A DNA stretch of 64,000 nt. Source: Clonostachys chloroleuca (taxonomy: Eukaryota; Ascomycota; Sordariomycetes; Hypocreales; Bionectriaceae). Numbering within the stretch: the first letter of the stretch is position 1; every line of letters begins with the position of its first letter. The stretch is from NCBI GenBank assembly GCA_037952775.1, contig JBANAY010000004.1, forward strand, positions 11,656,001 through 11,720,000. Reading direction: 5' to 3'. This document shows, piece by piece, positions 61,191-64,000 of this stretch. The translations under genes and the position numbers were made by a program. The notes beneath the pieces are model-generated. The model saw nothing but the letters and a program-made list of their open reading frames with translations. It made no database searches and was not told the origin of the DNA.

Positions 61191-62744
61191 ATGGTTGGTT
61201 TACTACTATCTTATTGATTACCAGGCTTCAAGTACTGACATTACGAATCATAGGGTCAGGGACAGTCTGGCATGGGAGGCCAGGATGGTCGGGATGATAA
61301 GGATAAGAAGGTTCGTCTCCGCCAAGGCTCTTCACGATGTCGATGCATGGAACTCGACGCTGACCCTACCAACAGAAGGATAAGCCAAAGTACGAGCCAC
61401 CTCCACGACCTACGACCCGAGTCGGCCGCAAGAAGAAGAAGGCTGGCGGCACCAGCGCTGCCGCCAAGCTCCCTGCCGTATACCCCAGCAGCAGATGCAA
61501 GCTCCGTCTACTCCGCATGCAGCGAATTCACGACCACCTCCTGCTCGAAGAGGAGTACGTCGAGAACCAGGAGCGCCTTCGCAAGGCCAAGACGGCCAAG
61601 GAGGGACAGACTTCGGGAGCCGATGCGGATAACGACCGCCTAGCAGACGAGCGTGGCCGAGTCGACGATATGCGTGGCAGCCCCATGGGAGTTGGAACGC
61701 TGGAGGAGTTGATTGACGACGACCACGCTATCGTTAGTAGCACCACCGGCCCGGAGTACTACGTCAGCATCATGAGCTTCGTGGACAAGGACCTCCTTGA
61801 GCCCGGTGCCAGTGTCTTGCTTCATCATAAGATAATCAGCATTGTCGGTGTTCTGACTGATGACACTGATCCGATTGTGAGCGTGATGAAGCTTGACAAA
61901 GCTCCCACAGAGTCATATGCCGATATTGGAGGTCTGGAAACACAAATTCAAGAAGTCAGAGAATCCGTGGAGCTGCCGCTGCTTCACCCAGAACTTTACG
62001 AAGAAATGGGAATCAAGCCTCCCAAGGGTGTCATCCTGTACGGTGCTCCAGGTACCGGAAAGACGCTCCTTGCCAAGGCCGTGGCCAACCAGACATCTGC
62101 CACATTCTTGCGTATTGTGGGTAGTGAACTTATCCAGAAGTACCTTGGTGACGGTCCACGGCTGGTGCGACAGCTATTCCAGGTATGTTATTCTCTTAAT
62201 CTCTATACTACGAGCTTCTCGCTAACTTTAAATCCAGGTCGCTGGCGAAAACGCCCCGTCTATTGTTTTCATCGATGAAATCGATGCTATCGGTACAAAG
62301 CGATACGATTCGACGTCAGGTGGCGAGCGTGAAGTCCAGCGAACTATGCTTGAACTGCTCAACCAGCTCGACGGTTTCGACGACCGCGGCGACGTCAAGG
62401 TTATCATGGCAACCAACAAGATCGAGACTCTGGACCCTGCCCTGATCCGACCCGGACGTATCGACCGAAAGATCCTGTTTGAAAATCCCGACCAGAACAC
62501 GAAGCGCAAGATTTTCACGCTGCATACATCTAAGATGAATCTCAGTGACGATGTGGAGCTGGAGGAGTTCATCTCGCAAAAGGACGATCTATCTGGTGCT
62601 GATATCAAGGCCATTTGCTCTGAAGCCGGTATGTTGGCTCTGCGGGAACGAAGAATGCGTGTCCAGATGGCCGATTTCCGATCGGCGCGCGAGCGTGTTC
62701 TGCGCACGAAGCAGGAGGGCGAGCCCGAAGGCTTGTATCTGTAG
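61191..62744 (+). CDS. RPT2: 26S proteasome regulatory subunit 4, AAA ATPase RPT2
   Basis: Four exons: 61191-61193, 61254-61310, 61376-62182 and 62238-62744 (457 aa). Exon 1 codes only the start Met; splicing joins it to GQGQSGMGG and so creates the MG start of the RPT2 N-myristoylation site. A Lys-rich segment, coiled coil ([18 protein letters not shown]) and OB fold follow, then the AAA domain. Walker A is GAPGTGKT (about 243), Walker [11 protein letters not shown] (about 300), and the second region of homology is [19 protein letters not shown]. The C-terminus ends EGLYL, with the HbYX-like LYL tail seen in Rpt2. Intron 2 uses a GTTCGT donor. RPT2 is an ATPase-ring subunit whose tail helps gate the 20S core. 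Confidence 0.95.
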
Positions 62745-63205
62745 TGTACTTATTATACAGGTTAGACGGGAAGATAAATATAATCATGGCTTCTTGGGCA
62801 GCGGTTTCAGATGCGTTACGAGTCGAATTGTACACTTGAAGCGAATAAAGGAATGAATATTTCTCTACCCTTTGCCTCAATCATCGTAGATGGGCGTGGG
62901 TGAAGGGAGTAAAATGCCCGTGCCCATTGATTCTTAGTAGAGCTGGCCATTAACCATTCCAACCTGTGTCCCCAAAAACCATGCTTTAACGAAACAATAT
63001 AACTTCCAGTTTCAATGTCAAGCCCACACCGTGGCAGCCTGTGTCCCACCACATCCAATTTGAATCATGCAGTCGTAGAAATATAGTAAAAAACACCTGC
63101 CAATCTGTCAACGCTGCAAGTTGACGCTGGCTCCCAAGTAACAATATTACAACAAGTTTCGTAGAAAGAATTATACCTGAACTCCCCTCCCTCCTCCGCT
63201 ATACG
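62745..63205. other. Convergent intergenic region
   Basis: 461 bp between the 3' ends of RPT2 and the lipid-droplet gene. No coding unit. Confidence 0.5.
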
Positions 63206-63782
63206 CTAGTATTCTTTGCTCGGAGGGGCGCCGGCGCCATCGACGGATTTGACACGGAAGGCCTTGGTGCTCTCGCCGCCCACGAGCTGGACGTACAGCC
63301 ACCTGGCGGCGAGGAAGGATCCCAGCGCCCAGGCCCAGACGAGGAGCGCGATGGAGGCGGCGCCGAGGAGCGCGGGGACGAGGACGAAGAGGGCGACGCC
63401 GAACCAGAAGAGGGAGAAGAGGAGGGCGACGCCGAAGGCGAAGACGAGCGTCGAGAAGACGAAGGCGGAGAAGATGAGGATGGGCGTGGAGCAGAAGACT
63501 ACTTGTGCGACGAGGGCGGACTAGAGATCGCGCGGGGTTGATTATTAGCAAAGCGGGGGTTCACTCTCTTTAATTTACGAGGGGAGATGAAGTATGATAC
63601 GGGACATGGGAGGGAGCGCGTACGAATAGGATGGGACGAGTGTGAGCGAATGTCTGGACTTGGTCGTAGGCTTGCTGGCGGGAGGCCGGCGGGACGACAC
63701 GGTCGAAGGAGCGCTGGGCGTAGGAGTAGGCTCCGGCGGCGGTGTCGGTGACGGTGCCGCGGATGCCGTTGGACTCGGACAT
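63206..63782 (-). CDS. Promethin/LDO-like lipid-droplet membrane protein
   Basis: Two exons on the minus strand, 63782-63624 and 63520-63206 (157 aa). The first exon gives MSESNGIRGTVTDTAAGAYS and RQQAYDQVQTFAHTRPILF. The second supplies a long alternating hydrophobic region of about four segments (LIFSAFVFSTLVFAFGVALL onward), ending with a polar tail SVDGAGAPPSKEY. A short amphipathic N-terminus, a TAG.AYxYAQxxFDRVVPP block and tightly packed hydrophobic hairpins fit the fungal promethin/LDO family at ER-lipid droplet contact sites. Donor GTACGC and acceptor CTCTAG. The second exon is very GC-rich. Confidence 0.65.
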
Positions 63783-64000
63783 TGCTGCGGTTGGTTTGGG
63801 GAGATGTGGCAGGTCAAGGGAGAGGATCTGGAAGCTGGGTAGTTTGGGGGGAGCTTGGGCGAGCTAGTGGTTGCGACGCGATCGAGTATCAAAAGAAATC
63901 ACTGGGATTGAAAGCGAAAAGTCAAGCGGCAGGCCTTGAATTGAAGTTGGAATGGATCGCGGCTGTTTCTAGTACAGGTGTAAAGAAGATGGGGAGGCTT
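63783..64000. promoter_or_regulatory. Upstream region of the lipid-droplet gene
   Basis: 218 bp to the window end, with no coding signal that can be followed. It probably contains the leader and core promoter of the minus gene. Confidence 0.4.

Noticed and set aside
1..64000. CRISPR arrays, bacterial operons, insertion sequences
   Set aside because: Genes are intron-bearing and fungal; no regularly spaced identical repeats were seen.

Overview
This window is nuclear DNA from a filamentous ascomycete fungus, most likely a sordariomycete. The genes have short introns (mostly 45-80 nt) with GTRNGT donors, CTAAC/CTGAC-like branch points and YAG acceptors. Several families are fungal-specific (YTP1, TRI12-type MFS, GH72 glucanosyltransferase, fungal TRK, ALB1). 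Hypocreales is a guess from gene content only. No organelle, plasmid or bacterial features were seen. Exon joins below were derived by eye from splice signals and frame continuity, and each spliced total was checked to be a multiple of three.

Layout. The left part (1-13 kb) holds housekeeping genes: the 5' end of a probable retromer sorting nexin (VPS5-like, minus), TAF5 (minus) sharing a short divergent promoter with MED11 (plus), a YTP1-like membrane protein, an ALB1-like pre-60S factor and a TRI12-type MFS pump. From 13.9 to 17.4 kb there are two unrecognised plus-strand genes. From 17.4 to 23.9 kb there is a gene-poor island. It carries a ~105-138 bp degenerate tandem repeat, a badly decayed SMP-30/lactonase pseudogene and another coding-like relic with stops.

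The middle (23.9-34.3 kb) holds a flavin monooxygenase, a nine-exon TRK potassium transporter and a SLIP-GC/dynamin-like large GTPase with an in-frame stop codon (or a 42-nt intron) just after its G4 motif. Next come the chromatin remodeller INO80 (35.3-41.3 kb, minus), a 3.8 kb gene-free stretch, and the ribosome-biogenesis ABCF protein ARB1 (minus). They are followed by an ankyrin protein with an F-box-like start, a small hydrophilic protein, a membrane-anchored kinase-like protein, a GPI-anchored GH72 glucanosyltransferase, proteasome ATPase RPT2 and a promethin/LDO-like lipid-droplet protein.

Functionally, the conserved genes serve Pol II initiation (TAF5, MED11), chromatin (INO80), 60S biogenesis (ALB1, ARB1), proteolysis (RPT2), the cell wall (GH72) and ion or solute transport (TRK, MFS). 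I see no biosynthetic cluster with a core synthase. The most unusual signals are the interrupted GTPase, the relic island, and a dispersed repeat seen at 42.2 and 53.3 kb, one copy of which is AT-shifted as after RIP.
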